This document shows, in pieces, positions 1 through 6,002 of a stretch of 6,464 nucleotides of DNA (position 1 is the stretch's first letter; each line of letters starts with the position of its first letter). Location of the stretch: NCBI GenBank assembly GCA_030043435.1, contig JASHXR010000022.1, forward strand, positions 1 to 6,464, in the 5' to 3' direction. Source of the stretch: Microcaldota archaeon (GTDB taxonomy: Archaea; Micrarchaeota; Micrarchaeia; Micrarchaeales; CABMGC01). The notes under the pieces are model-generated. The model had not been told where the DNA came from, did no database searches, and saw only the letters and a list, made by a program, of their open reading frames with translations. The position numbers and the translations under genes were made by a program.

Positions 1-452
1 TGGCGCGCAGGGCCTGGATTGTACCTGAAAGAGATCGTCTCTGGGACGGTGCCTACAGCCTTCTCCAGGAACTGTATGTGGGTTATGTCGTCGAGGTTTA
101 TTATGGCTCCGAGCCCATACGCCTTCTTGAATGCAGCCGCAGGGGTATCGTTGGAGGTGAACATTATCTCGTCTCCGGGGATGCCCAGGCGCTCTGCGAT
201 GAGGAGTTCGGTGAACGAGCTGCAATCTGCGCCGCAGCCCTCCTCCCTCAGCATTGACAGGATGTATGGATTAGGGCATGCCTTCACTGCAAAGTAGTTC
301 CTAAAGCCCTCGGCCCAGCTAAAGGCCTTGGAGAGGCGTTGTGCCTGACCCCTTATCCCTTTCTCGTCGTAGATGTGGAACGGGGTGGGATACCTCCTTG
401 CTGCCGCCTCCATCTCATCGCGGCTGATGAAGAGGTCTGAGTCGCTGTTCAT
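1..452 (-). CDS. lysA: Diaminopimelate decarboxylase, N-terminal part (runs off left edge)
   Basis: This is the 5' part of a gene for a PLP-dependent fold-III decarboxylase; 150 codons are visible and the rest lies beyond base 1. DAP decarboxylase converts meso-diaminopimelate to L-lysine, the last step of the pathway. My translation shows YFAVKA at residues 53-58, where K57 is the expected Schiff-base lysine at the start of the alanine-racemase-like barrel. It is followed by GCGADCSSFTEL (72-83), FTSNDTP (98-104), INLDDITHIQFLE (118-130) and SFRYNPG (141-147), all in family order. The usual S-G-G-E-L stretch reads SSFTEL here, which suggests a particular LysA subclass. ATG 452 follows the dapL stop by 16 bp and has a GAGGTG ribosome site 9 bases upstream. 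Other fold-III decarboxylases (ornithine, arginine, carboxynorspermidine) are possible by fold, but the operon context makes LysA much the best call. Confidence 0.9.
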   Translation of the reverse strand, partial: MNSDSDLFISRDEMEAAARRYPTPFHIYDEKGIRGQAQRLSKAFSWAEGFRNYFAVKACPNPYILSMLREEGCGADCSSFTELLIAERLGIPGDEIMFTSNDTPAAAFKKAYGLGAIINLDDITHIQFLEKAVGTVPETISFRYNPGPAR

Positions 453-461
453 GGCAGATCA

Positions 462-467
462 CACCTC
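462..467 (-). promoter_or_regulatory. Shine-Dalgarno site of lysA
   Basis: The minus strand reads GAGGTG, 9 bases before ATG 452 and just after the dapL stop codon. It fixes the start of the truncated lysA reading frame and shows that the gene is translated independently within the operon. Confidence 0.7.
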
Positions 468-468
468 G

Positions 469-1692
469 TCACAGCACCAGCCCCGCATCTATGTTCCTTA
501 CCGCTTCCTCTATCGCGGACCTGTGCCCGAAGGCGCTGATCCTTATGTAGCCCTCGCCGGACGGGCCCATCCCTGCACCAGGCGTCACGACCACGTGGGT
601 CTCCGAGAGCATCTTGTCGAAGAACTCCCACGAACCCATGGCTCCTGGCGTCTTGACCCAAAGATACGGTGCGTTCACGCCGCCGAAGACCCTGAGACCC
701 TTCCGTACGAGGCACTCGCGGATTAGCCTGGCGTTCTCCATATAGTATCCTGTCACAGCCTTGTTCTCGGCGATTCCGCGCTCCGAGAGCGCGGCAAGTC
801 CGCCCTCCTGCGAAATCCTAGAGGCACCGTTGAACATCGTCGTCTGCCTCCTGTGCCACATGGCATGCAGCCTGCCTGCGGCTGCGTCCTCTGCCGCGAG
901 CGTCTTTGGGACTATGCTCCAGGCGAGGCGCACGCCTGTGAACCCTGATGACTTGGAGAAGCTGTTTATCTCTATCGCGCACTCCTTGGCGCCATCTACC
1001 TCGTAGATGCTCCTTGGGAGTGCCGGGTCAGAGATGAACGCACTGTAAGCGGCGTCGAAGATTATCACGGCGCGCCTCTCGCGCGCGTACCTGACGAAGG
1101 CGGAGAGCTGTTCCTTTGTCGCTACCGCTCCGGTAGGGTTGTTGGGGCTGCAGAGGTAGATGAGGTCAACCTTCTTCGCAGGCAGGGAGGGGAAGAAGTT
1201 GTTCCTCTCGTTGCATGGCAGGTAGACTATGCCATCGTATGTGGTGCCGGTCGCGGCTCCCGTTCGGCCTGCGATGACGTTGCTGTCTACATAGACAGGG
1301 TATGCAGGGTCCTGGACGGCGACCACGCTCTCCTGCGCGAAGATCGATTGGATGTTGGCGGAGTCGGACTTGGCTCCGTCGCTGACAAAGACCTCATCGG
1401 CATCCATGGATACGCCCCTCTGCGCGTACGACCTGGCTATCGCCTCGCGTAGCCTCGCGTCGCCCTGCTCGTCTCCGTATCCCTTGTATGTGGCCACGTT
1501 GGAGAGGTTCCTCACCCCGAGCGTGAGCCCCTCTATGACAGACGGCGGGATAGGCTCCGTCGTATCGCCTATGCCTAGGCTGAGGATCGTGACACCTGGA
1601 TGGTCCTTCTCGAACGCCTTCTTCCTCCTCGCTATGTCGACAAACAGGTAGCTTGTGGAGAGCTTCTCGTAGTTTACATTCGTCCTTGCCAT
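469..1692 (-). CDS. dapL: LL-diaminopimelate aminotransferase
   Basis: DapL is a cytosolic PLP enzyme that converts tetrahydrodipicolinate to LL-diaminopimelate in one step with glutamate as amino donor, bypassing the DapD/DapC/DapE reactions. The 407-residue protein has the usual full length. Family motifs appear in order: LGIGDTTEP (39-47), TYKGYGDEQG (68-77), FVSDGAKSDSANIQ (102-115), VQDPAYPVYVD (126-136), CSPNNPTGAV (181-190, with the PLP-contacting N184), FDAAY (212-216), NSFSK (243-247, with K247 the expected PLP lysine), FTGVR (251-255), MFNGAS (286-291), GGVNAPYLWVKTPG (337-350) and RISAFG (384-389, with an arginine for the substrate carboxylate). The start at 1692 has GAGGT about 6 bases upstream, overlapping the asd stop; the gap to asd is 9 bp. 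From memory, stretches such as FISDP.LP.SI and AIEINSFSK resemble the bacterial/chlamydial DapL type more than the methanogen type. Confidence 0.95.
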   Translation of the reverse strand: MARTNVNYEKLSTSYLFVDIARRKKAFEKDHPGVTILSLGIGDTTEPIPPSVIEGLTLGVRNLSNVATYKGYGDEQGDARLREAIARSYAQRGVSMDADEVFVSDGAKSDSANIQSIFAQESVVAVQDPAYPVYVDSNVIAGRTGAATGTTYDGIVYLPCNERNNFFPSLPAKKVDLIYLCSPNNPTGAVATKEQLSAFVRYARERRAVIIFDAAYSAFISDPALPRSIYEVDGAKECAIEINSFSKSSGFTGVRLAWSIVPKTLAAEDAAAGRLHAMWHRRQTTMFNGASRISQEGGLAALSERGIAENKAVTGYYMENARLIRECLVRKGLRVFGGVNAPYLWVKTPGAMGSWEFFDKMLSETHVVVTPGAGMGPSGEGYIRISAFGHRSAIEEAVRNIDAGLVL

Positions 1693-1701
1693 GCAAAAAC
1701 C

Positions 1702-2757
1702 TCAATGATCAAGATATCCGCGCGACTTCAGGAGCTCGGCGTTGAGGAGCGCCGCTCCTGCCGCGCCCCTTATCAGGTTGTTGGACAGCGCGACGAACTT
1801 GTAGTCGAGCACGCTGCATCTCCTGAGCCTGCCTATCGAGACCGCCATCCCGCGATAGCTCCATGCGTCGAGCCTCGGCTGCGGCCTCAGGTCAGAATCG
1901 AGATAGACAAGTGGAGGATCTGGAGCGGACGGAAGGCCATTGCCCTTCAGTGGCCTGAACTCCCTGAACGCCTTTATGACCTCCTTCTCAGAGGCGGCCT
2001 TGGAGAGCTTGACGCTTATGCACTCCGTATGGCCATTCCGTACAGGCACCCTGTTGCACTGTGCGCTTATCTCGATGCGCGGCTCCTTGACGCCTGCAGG
2101 CGAGACCTTTCCGAGTATCTTGAGCGGCTCGGACTGCATCTTCTCCTCCTCGCCGCTTATGAACGGGATGACGTTGTCGAGAGCGTCGGTAGAGGCGACG
2201 CCGGGGTAGCCCGCGCCGCTGAGAGCCTGCATCGTGGTGACCATGACCTTCTCGATTCCGAACCTCTCGGCGAGCGGGGCCAGGGCCAGGCACATCGCGA
2301 TGGTGGAGCAGTTAGGGTCCGTGACTATGAAGCCCTTCCATCCGGTCCTCTTCCTCTGCGCCCCTATGAGCTGTAGGTGCTCCGAGTTTATCTCGGGTAT
2401 GAGGAGCGGCACGTCTGGCTCCATCCGGTGGTTCCTCGCGTTGGACGAGACAGCGTACCCTGCCTTCGCAAAACGCTCCTCTATCCCTCCTGCCACTGAA
2501 GAGTCGAGGGCGGACAGGACAAGGTCGCAGTCGAGGTCGGGAGTGCATTCCTTGACCGTCAGTCCCGCAGCGGCATCAGGGACCTCAGGCCCCATGGACC
2601 ACCTCGAGGCCATCGCCTCGCCGTACCTCTGCCCGGCAGACCTCTCCGAGGCTGCGACCTCGGAGAGCTCGAACCACGGATGGCCTGAGAGAAGCTGGAC
2701 TATGGCCTGCCCGACCATGCCGGTCGCGCCCAGAACGCCGATCTTCGTCTTCTCCAT
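1702..2757 (-). CDS. asd: Aspartate-semialdehyde dehydrogenase (archaeal/fungal type)
   Basis: Asd reduces L-4-aspartyl phosphate with NADPH to L-aspartate 4-semialdehyde, the substrate that DapA uses and the branch point to threonine and methionine. The 351-residue protein opens with a Rossmann signature GVLGATGMVG (7-16). It continues with SSNAR (104-108), DPNCST (147-152, with C150 the expected catalytic nucleophile), MQALSGAGYPG (176-186) and RVPVRNGHTE (236-245, with H243 the expected acid/base). The C-terminal part has LPSAPDPP and RPQPRLD, which I recall as marks of the archaeal/fungal Asd subfamily rather than the E. coli type. The gene lies 15 bp after lysC and 9 bp before dapL. The ribosome site is weak (GGTTGG and GTGGT only), so coupling to lysC translation is likely. 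No key residue is missing. Confidence 0.96.
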   Translation of the reverse strand: MEKTKIGVLGATGMVGQAIVQLLSGHPWFELSEVAASERSAGQRYGEAMASRWSMGPEVPDAAAGLTVKECTPDLDCDLVLSALDSSVAGGIEERFAKAGYAVSSNARNHRMEPDVPLLIPEINSEHLQLIGAQRKRTGWKGFIVTDPNCSTIAMCLALAPLAERFGIEKVMVTTMQALSGAGYPGVASTDALDNVIPFISGEEEKMQSEPLKILGKVSPAGVKEPRIEISAQCNRVPVRNGHTECISVKLSKAASEKEVIKAFREFRPLKGNGLPSAPDPPLVYLDSDLRPQPRLDAWSYRGMAVSIGRLRRCSVLDYKFVALSNNLIRGAAGAALLNAELLKSRGYLDH

Positions 2758-2772
2758 TCTACCACAACCAAC

Positions 2773-4089
2773 CTATCTGCCGAAGAACTCCCTGTGCAGC
2801 CTGGCCACTGCCTTGTCCGCATCCTCGCCCTTGACCACGAATCCCTGGTTCGTCTCGGATGCGCTGGACGAGATCATCTCCACCCTTATGTCGTCTAGCG
2901 AGGAGAACATCCGGCCGAACAGGCCCGGGATGAATGCCACCTGCTTGCCGACCAGCGAGATCTTCGCGCGGCCCTCGCGTATCTCCACCTGGGCTAGGGA
3001 GGAGAGCTCCCGCACCAGGCCTCGCAGGTCCCTGTCCTCGTCGAGGGTCACCGAGACGCTCACGTTTGACGTAGCGATCATGTCGATGGAGATGCCGAAC
3101 GAGTCGAAGACGGAGAAGAGGCCCTTCATGAAGCCGTGCGCCAGGAACATGTTTGGGTTGTATATGTTGATCGACTTTATGCCCTTCTTGCACGCTATCG
3201 AGGCTACCCTGCGCTTTGTGGCTATCTCCCTGAGCACGACAGTGCCCTTATGGCTGGGATTGAAGGTGTTGAGTATCCTCACAGGTATCCTCTTCTCTAT
3301 GGCAGGCAGTATCGTCTTGGGGTGAAGGACCTTGGCGCCGAGGAAGGCGAGCTCCGACGCCTCGCTGTATGAGACCTTGGGGATGCTGAGGGCGCCCTTC
3401 ACCACCCTCGGATCGGCGGTCATTATTCCGTTGACATCGGTCCAGATCTGTATCTCGTCTGCGCCTATGGCGGCGCCGAGGATCGATGCGGTGTAGTCGC
3501 TCCCGCCCCTGCCCAGCGTAGTTATGCTGCCTTCCCTGTCCTTCCCTATGTATCCGGTGACCACTGGGATGGTCTCGCCCTGCCTCGAGAGAGCTGCGCG
3601 TATGCTGCGCATGGACTCGGGAAGGCAGTCCGCATTCCCGAACCTCGAGTCTGTGATCATGCCGATGTCGTATGCGTCGTGGGCTGCTGCACCTGCACCC
3701 TCCTTGCGCATGTACGCGGCGACTATCCTGCTCGACATCCGCTCCCCCAGCGACGCGACCTCGTCAAGCGTCTTAGGGGTGAGTTCGTTGAGCATCGAGA
3801 CGGCAGCGAGTATGCTGGAGAGCCTGGAGAGCTCTGGGTCGACGGTAGTCAAGGGTATCCCAAGGTCCCGTATGACGCTGCTGTGCCTGTCAGCGACGTA
3901 TGCCGCGGCCTCTCGCCCCTTGCCCTCGGTGGCGAGCTTCGCCGCCTTGAGTAGAGCGTCTGTGACGCCGCCCAGCGCAGAGACGACCACAATAGGGTGC
4001 CTGGCCCTGTTCAGCATCACTATCCGCACAGCGTCCCTTATCCTCTCAGCATCTGCGAGCGATGAGCCGCCGAACTTCATGACTATCAT
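2773..4089 (-). CDS. lysC: Aspartokinase, monofunctional, with C-terminal ACT pair
   Basis: Aspartokinase phosphorylates L-aspartate with ATP and is the committed step of the aspartate pathway. The 438-residue protein has the kinase domain at about 1-285: MKFGGSS (4-10), VVSALGGVTDALL (35-47), GRGGSDYTA (193-201) and IWTDVNGIMTADPR (215-228). Two ACT segments follow, at about 305-365 and 374-438. The first ACT matches E. coli LysC at most lysine-pocket or feedback-resistance positions: M314 (E. coli M318), G319 (G323), F320 (F324), S334 (S338), D336 (D340), T340 (T344) and T348 (T352). H320 and S321 are replaced by L316 and A317. Lysine inhibition is therefore likely but inferred. No homoserine dehydrogenase domain is fused. 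ATG 4089 overlaps the dapB stop as ATGA and has GGTGGAG upstream; M4 (MKFGG) is an alternative start with less support. Confidence 0.96.
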   Translation of the reverse strand: MIVMKFGGSSLADAERIRDAVRIVMLNRARHPIVVVSALGGVTDALLKAAKLATEGKGREAAAYVADRHSSVIRDLGIPLTTVDPELSRLSSILAAVSMLNELTPKTLDEVASLGERMSSRIVAAYMRKEGAGAAAHDAYDIGMITDSRFGNADCLPESMRSIRAALSRQGETIPVVTGYIGKDREGSITTLGRGGSDYTASILGAAIGADEIQIWTDVNGIMTADPRVVKGALSIPKVSYSEASELAFLGAKVLHPKTILPAIEKRIPVRILNTFNPSHKGTVVLREIATKRRVASIACKKGIKSINIYNPNMFLAHGFMKGLFSVFDSFGISIDMIATSNVSVSVTLDEDRDLRGLVRELSSLAQVEIREGRAKISLVGKQVAFIPGLFGRMFSSLDDIRVEMISSSASETNQGFVVKGEDADKAVARLHREFFGR

Positions 4090-4844
4090 TGGTCTCCACC
4101 TGCCATCTCAGAGATCATATCGTCAAGAGTGTAGACGCCCTTTCTCCCGCTCACCCACGCAGCGGCGGCGAGGGCGCCATCGGCGAACCCCGCCCTCGAC
4201 CTCGCGGTGTGGACGAGCTCTATGGTGTCGGCCTCGCCGTCGAAGCCCACGGTATGGATGCCCGGATAGTAGCCAGCGCGCACGCTGGCCACGTGAAGCT
4301 CGTCGGGGTCTATCTTCCTGCCGTCTATCCTGTCGAATGCGAGCCTCTTCTTCCTGGCTACGGCGCCTATCACTATCTCGCCTAGCCTGCGGGCCGTGCC
4401 GCCCGGCGCATCAGTCTTCTGCCTGTGGTGCATCTCGATTACGTACGGGTCGTAGCCCGGGAAGGAGTTCATGAGCCTCGATGCGTCCCTGACTATCCTG
4501 AAGAAGAGGCTCACGCCTATTGAGAAGTTAGGGCTGTAGACCATTCCGGTCCCGTACTGCTTCACTGACGCCCTGGCCTCATCCAGGCTGCCGTACCAGC
4601 CCGTGGTACCGACCACGATGTCCTTGCCGAGTGCCGCTACGGCCTTGATGTTGGCCAGCGCCGCTCCTGGAGCCGTGAAGTCAACGGCTACATCAGCGCC
4701 TGAGAGCGCTTCCCTGGTCACGTACTTGTAGGTTGCATCCGGAGCTGCCGGATCCACTATGGCCGCTATCTCTATGGATCTCGCCTTGGCTGCCTCTGCC
4801 ACTGCGCGGCCCATCTTCCCATATCCTATTATAGCGATTCTCAT
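4086..4844 (-). CDS. dapB: 4-hydroxy-tetrahydrodipicolinate reductase
   Basis: DapB reduces the DapA product with NAD(P)H to tetrahydrodipicolinate, the substrate of DapL. The 252-residue protein (numbered from ATG 4844) has the Rossmann motif GYGKMG (7-12), VDFTAPG (54-60), GTTGW (79-83), SPNFSIGV (104-111), EMHHRQKTDAPGGTA (137-151) and VRAGYYPGIHTVGF (188-201). H139 and K143 match the catalytic H159 and K163 of E. coli DapB. The usual DAPSGTA loop reads DAPGGTA, a conservative change in the substrate-binding loop. The C-terminal SRAGFADGALAAA.W is typical. Three in-frame starts are stacked: GTG 4850, ATG 4847 and ATG 4844. I chose 4844 because AAGGTG ends 5 bases before it and the product then begins MRIAIIGYG, as usual; the two earlier starts would overlap or crowd that site. 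It overlaps lysC by 4 bp. Confidence 0.95.
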   Translation of the reverse strand: MRIAIIGYGKMGRAVAEAAKARSIEIAAIVDPAAPDATYKYVTREALSGADVAVDFTAPGAALANIKAVAALGKDIVVGTTGWYGSLDEARASVKQYGTGMVYSPNFSIGVSLFFRIVRDASRLMNSFPGYDPYVIEMHHRQKTDAPGGTARRLGEIVIGAVARKKRLAFDRIDGRKIDPDELHVASVRAGYYPGIHTVGFDGEADTIELVHTARSRAGFADGALAAAAWVSGRKGVYTLDDMISEMAGGDQ

Positions 4845-4846
4845 CA

Positions 4847-5791
4847 TCACACCTTATCGCTCCGGCGCGCGCCTGCGCGACCCTTGCCCAATTCAGGATA
4901 CCTTGAGAGCACCTTCCTCGGTCTCACGAGGTTGCGCTGTTCCATCTCGCAGAGCGGAGACCGCACGCCTCCGACGTACATCCCTGAGAGCGCCATGGCC
5001 GCCTTTATCGGGGCGGGATTTGGCTCTATGAACGCGGCCTTGAAGAGAGGGAGCAGCTCGTAATGGAGTCGACGCGCCTTCCCTGTCTCTCCTGATAGCA
5101 CCGCATCGGTCATCTCGACCATCCTCCTAGGAAGGAGGTTGCTGGCCACGGATATCACACCGCAGCCGCCTAGCGAGATGAGCGGCATGGCGAAGCTGTC
5201 GTCGCCGCTGAGCACGGTGAATTCTGGCGGAACTGAAGAGATCACGTCCATCATCTGGGTGATGCTGCCAGAGGCCTCCTTGACGCCTATGACGTTGTCA
5301 AGGCGCGCGATCCTGGCCAGCGTTGCGGTCTCTATGTTGACCCCGGTCCTGCCGGCTATGTTGTATACTATGACAGGGAGGCGAGAGGCCGCGCTCACGG
5401 CCTTGAAGTGGCGGTAGATCCCCTCCTGCGAGGGCTTGTTGTAGTACGGAGCCACTATCAGGGCCGCATCGGAGCCCAACCGCTCCGCTTCGCGGGTATA
5501 GTGTATGGTTTTCTCTGTGGAGTTGGAGCCCGTGCCGGCTATGACAGGCACCTTGCCTGCTGCCGCGTCTACGACAGCGCCTATTATCCTCCTTCTCTCT
5601 TCGTCGCTCACGGTCGGCGACTCGCCTGTCGTGCCGAGCGGCACGAGACCAGAGACGGATGCGCCGATCTGGAACTCGACGAGCCTGCGGATCGCGCGGT
5701 AGTCGACGCGATGTCTGCTGTCGAACGGAGTCACCATCGCGGTCATGCATCCGCGCATCATGCCGCGCGCATCGCCTCGTGCTCTGCTCAT
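4847..5791 (-). CDS. dapA: 4-hydroxy-tetrahydrodipicolinate synthase
   Basis: DapA condenses pyruvate with aspartate semialdehyde, the first step committed to lysine. The 314-residue protein is a class-I aldolase-type barrel. Numbering is E. coli plus 10: T54 and T55 in GTTGE (53-57), Y117 in APYYNKPSQEG, Y143 and R148 in YNIAGRTG (143-150), and the Schiff-base lysine K171 in GVKEASG (169-175). SGDDS follows at 195-199. The E. coli lysine-feedback residues H53, H56 and E84 are D63, R66 and K94 here, so lysine inhibition of the E. coli kind is unlikely. The N-terminus carries about 10 extra residues (MSRARGDARG) before the usual start, and the basic tail (about 302-314) is also extra. ATG 5791 has GAGGT 6 bases upstream, which favours it over ATGs at codons 11, 12 and 16. 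It is the first gene of the operon, and its stop overlaps the dapB start region. Confidence 0.96.
   Translation of the reverse strand: MSRARGDARGMMRGCMTAMVTPFDSRHRVDYRAIRRLVEFQIGASVSGLVPLGTTGESPTVSDEERRRIIGAVVDAAAGKVPVIAGTGSNSTEKTIHYTREAERLGSDAALIVAPYYNKPSQEGIYRHFKAVSAASRLPVIVYNIAGRTGVNIETATLARIARLDNVIGVKEASGSITQMMDVISSVPPEFTVLSGDDSFAMPLISLGGCGVISVASNLLPRRMVEMTDAVLSGETGKARRLHYELLPLFKAAFIEPNPAPIKAAMALSGMYVGGVRSPLCEMEQRNLVRPRKVLSRYPELGKGRAGARRSDKV
4850..4855 (-). promoter_or_regulatory. Shine-Dalgarno site deciding the dapB start
   Basis: The minus strand reads AAGGTG, then TGATG, then ATG 4844. The 5-base spacing suits ATG 4844. GTG 4850 would sit on the site itself and ATG 4847 would be only 2 bases away. 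Confidence 0.5.
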
Positions 5792-5797
5792 AGTAAT

Positions 5798-5802
5798 ACC
5801 TC
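5798..5802 (-). promoter_or_regulatory. Shine-Dalgarno site of dapA
   Basis: GAGGT, followed by ATTACT and ATG 5791, is a well-spaced ribosome site. It supports the longer DapA N-terminus, and it shows that dapA is translated from a leader rather than leaderless. Confidence 0.7.
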
Positions 5803-5826
5803 AATCATGCGCTCGGCAGGTTAGCC

Positions 5827-5841
5827 CGGTGCTCAGCACCG
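5827..5841. repeat. Perfect inverted repeat / hairpin in the dapA leader
   Basis: CGGTGCT-C-AGCACCG on the plus strand is a 15-bp inverted repeat with a one-base centre. As RNA on the operon strand it would fold into a GC-rich 6-bp stem (CGGUGC/GCACCG) with loop UGA. It lies about 36 bases upstream of the dapA ATG and has no U-run after it, so it is not a convincing terminator. It could be a leader regulatory hairpin or a protein-binding site. Confidence 0.5.
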
Positions 5842-5892
5842 CGCAAGCCCGACCCTCCATGCCAGTGCCTGCGGTAAAGATGCCTGACGCAT
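5833..5892 (-). CDS. Possible 19-codon upstream ORF in the dapA leader
   Basis: An ATG at 5892 opens 19 codons (MRQASLPQALAWRVGLARC) ending with TGA at 5835-5833. The ATG lies 28 bases after the first base of the TATA box, about where transcription should begin, so it could be a leaderless start. It also has GAGGT 5 bases upstream (5902-5898), resembling the context of dapA itself, which would work only for a transcript starting further upstream. It contains no lysine codon, so it is not a classic lysine attenuator peptide. The stop codon is the loop of the hairpin at 5827-5841. No family is recognised; it may be a chance ORF. Confidence 0.2.
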   Translation of the reverse strand: MRQASLPQALAWRVGLARC

Positions 5893-5912
5893 AGTGTACC
5901 TCGTCTCCTGCA

Positions 5913-5927
5913 TATTTATACCTTTGC
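5913..5927 (-). promoter_or_regulatory. BRE/TATA promoter of the dap-lysC-asd-lysA operon
   Basis: On the minus strand, GCAAAGG (5927-5921) is directly followed by TATAAATA (5920-5913). This matches the archaeal arrangement of a purine/A-rich BRE and a TATA box. Initiation 22-27 bases downstream would fall near 5888-5894, giving a leader of about 100 nt before dapA. It is the best TATA box in the AT-rich island, and the proximal palindrome ends 7 bp upstream of the BRE. Confidence 0.7.
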
Positions 5928-5934
5928 ATTATTC

Positions 5935-5949
5935 TTACGAATATCGTAA
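5935..5949. promoter_or_regulatory. Proximal palindromic operator (Lrp-type)
   Basis: TTACGA-ATA-TCGTAA is a perfect 6+6 inverted repeat with a 3-bp centre. Its ACGA-N3-TCGT core is the same as I recall for the Methanocaldococcus Ptr2 site (GGACGATTTTCGTCC), an archaeal Lrp-family activator. It is centred about 25 bp upstream of the TATA centre, just outside the BRE. That position fits an activator helping recruit TBP, but a repressor cannot be excluded. The adjacent gene at 6058-6453 encodes the obvious candidate ligand protein. Confidence 0.6.
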
Positions 5950-5962
5950 TAAGAGCATTGTG

Positions 5963-5974
5963 ACGTATATACGT
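5963..5974. repeat. 12-bp perfect palindrome between the two operators
   Basis: ACGTATATACGT is self-complementary. Its ACG and CGT arms are 6 bp apart, against 5 bp in the two flanking operators, so it may be a weaker site for the same regulator. Its central TATATA is also a possible second TATA element on the operon strand, which would start transcription near 5940 inside the proximal operator. Both readings are tentative. Confidence 0.35.
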
Positions 5975-6002
5975 GTTTTATGCGTAAATATCCTACATTG
6001 TA

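Noticed and set aside
1600..2376. Plus-strand ORF of 258 codons
   Set aside because: Antisense to the asd and dapL genes, with low-complexity Arg/Leu composition and no motifs.
2234..3325. Long plus-strand ORF of 363 codons
   Set aside because: It is antisense to asd and lysC, whose motifs are unambiguous; long antisense frames are expected in GC-rich coding DNA.
4439..4455. Operator-like TTACG...CGTAG string
   Set aside because: Arm spacing is 7 bp instead of 5, and it sits in the dapB coding sequence over the codons for a conserved segment; no reason to treat it as a site.
3524..4474. Long plus-strand ORF of 316 codons
   Set aside because: It lies opposite lysC and dapB, is rich in Ser/Arg and has no recognisable domain; a shadow frame.
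5792..5892. Lysine riboswitch in the dapA leader
   Set aside because: The leader is about 100 nt, far shorter than the lysine riboswitch, and none of its conserved elements is visible.
5801..5929. 42-codon minus-strand ORF from ATG 5929 whose stop overlaps the dapA ribosome site
   Set aside because: The TATA box and BRE would lie within its first codons, it has no ribosome site, and the product shows no recognisable family features; most likely chance.
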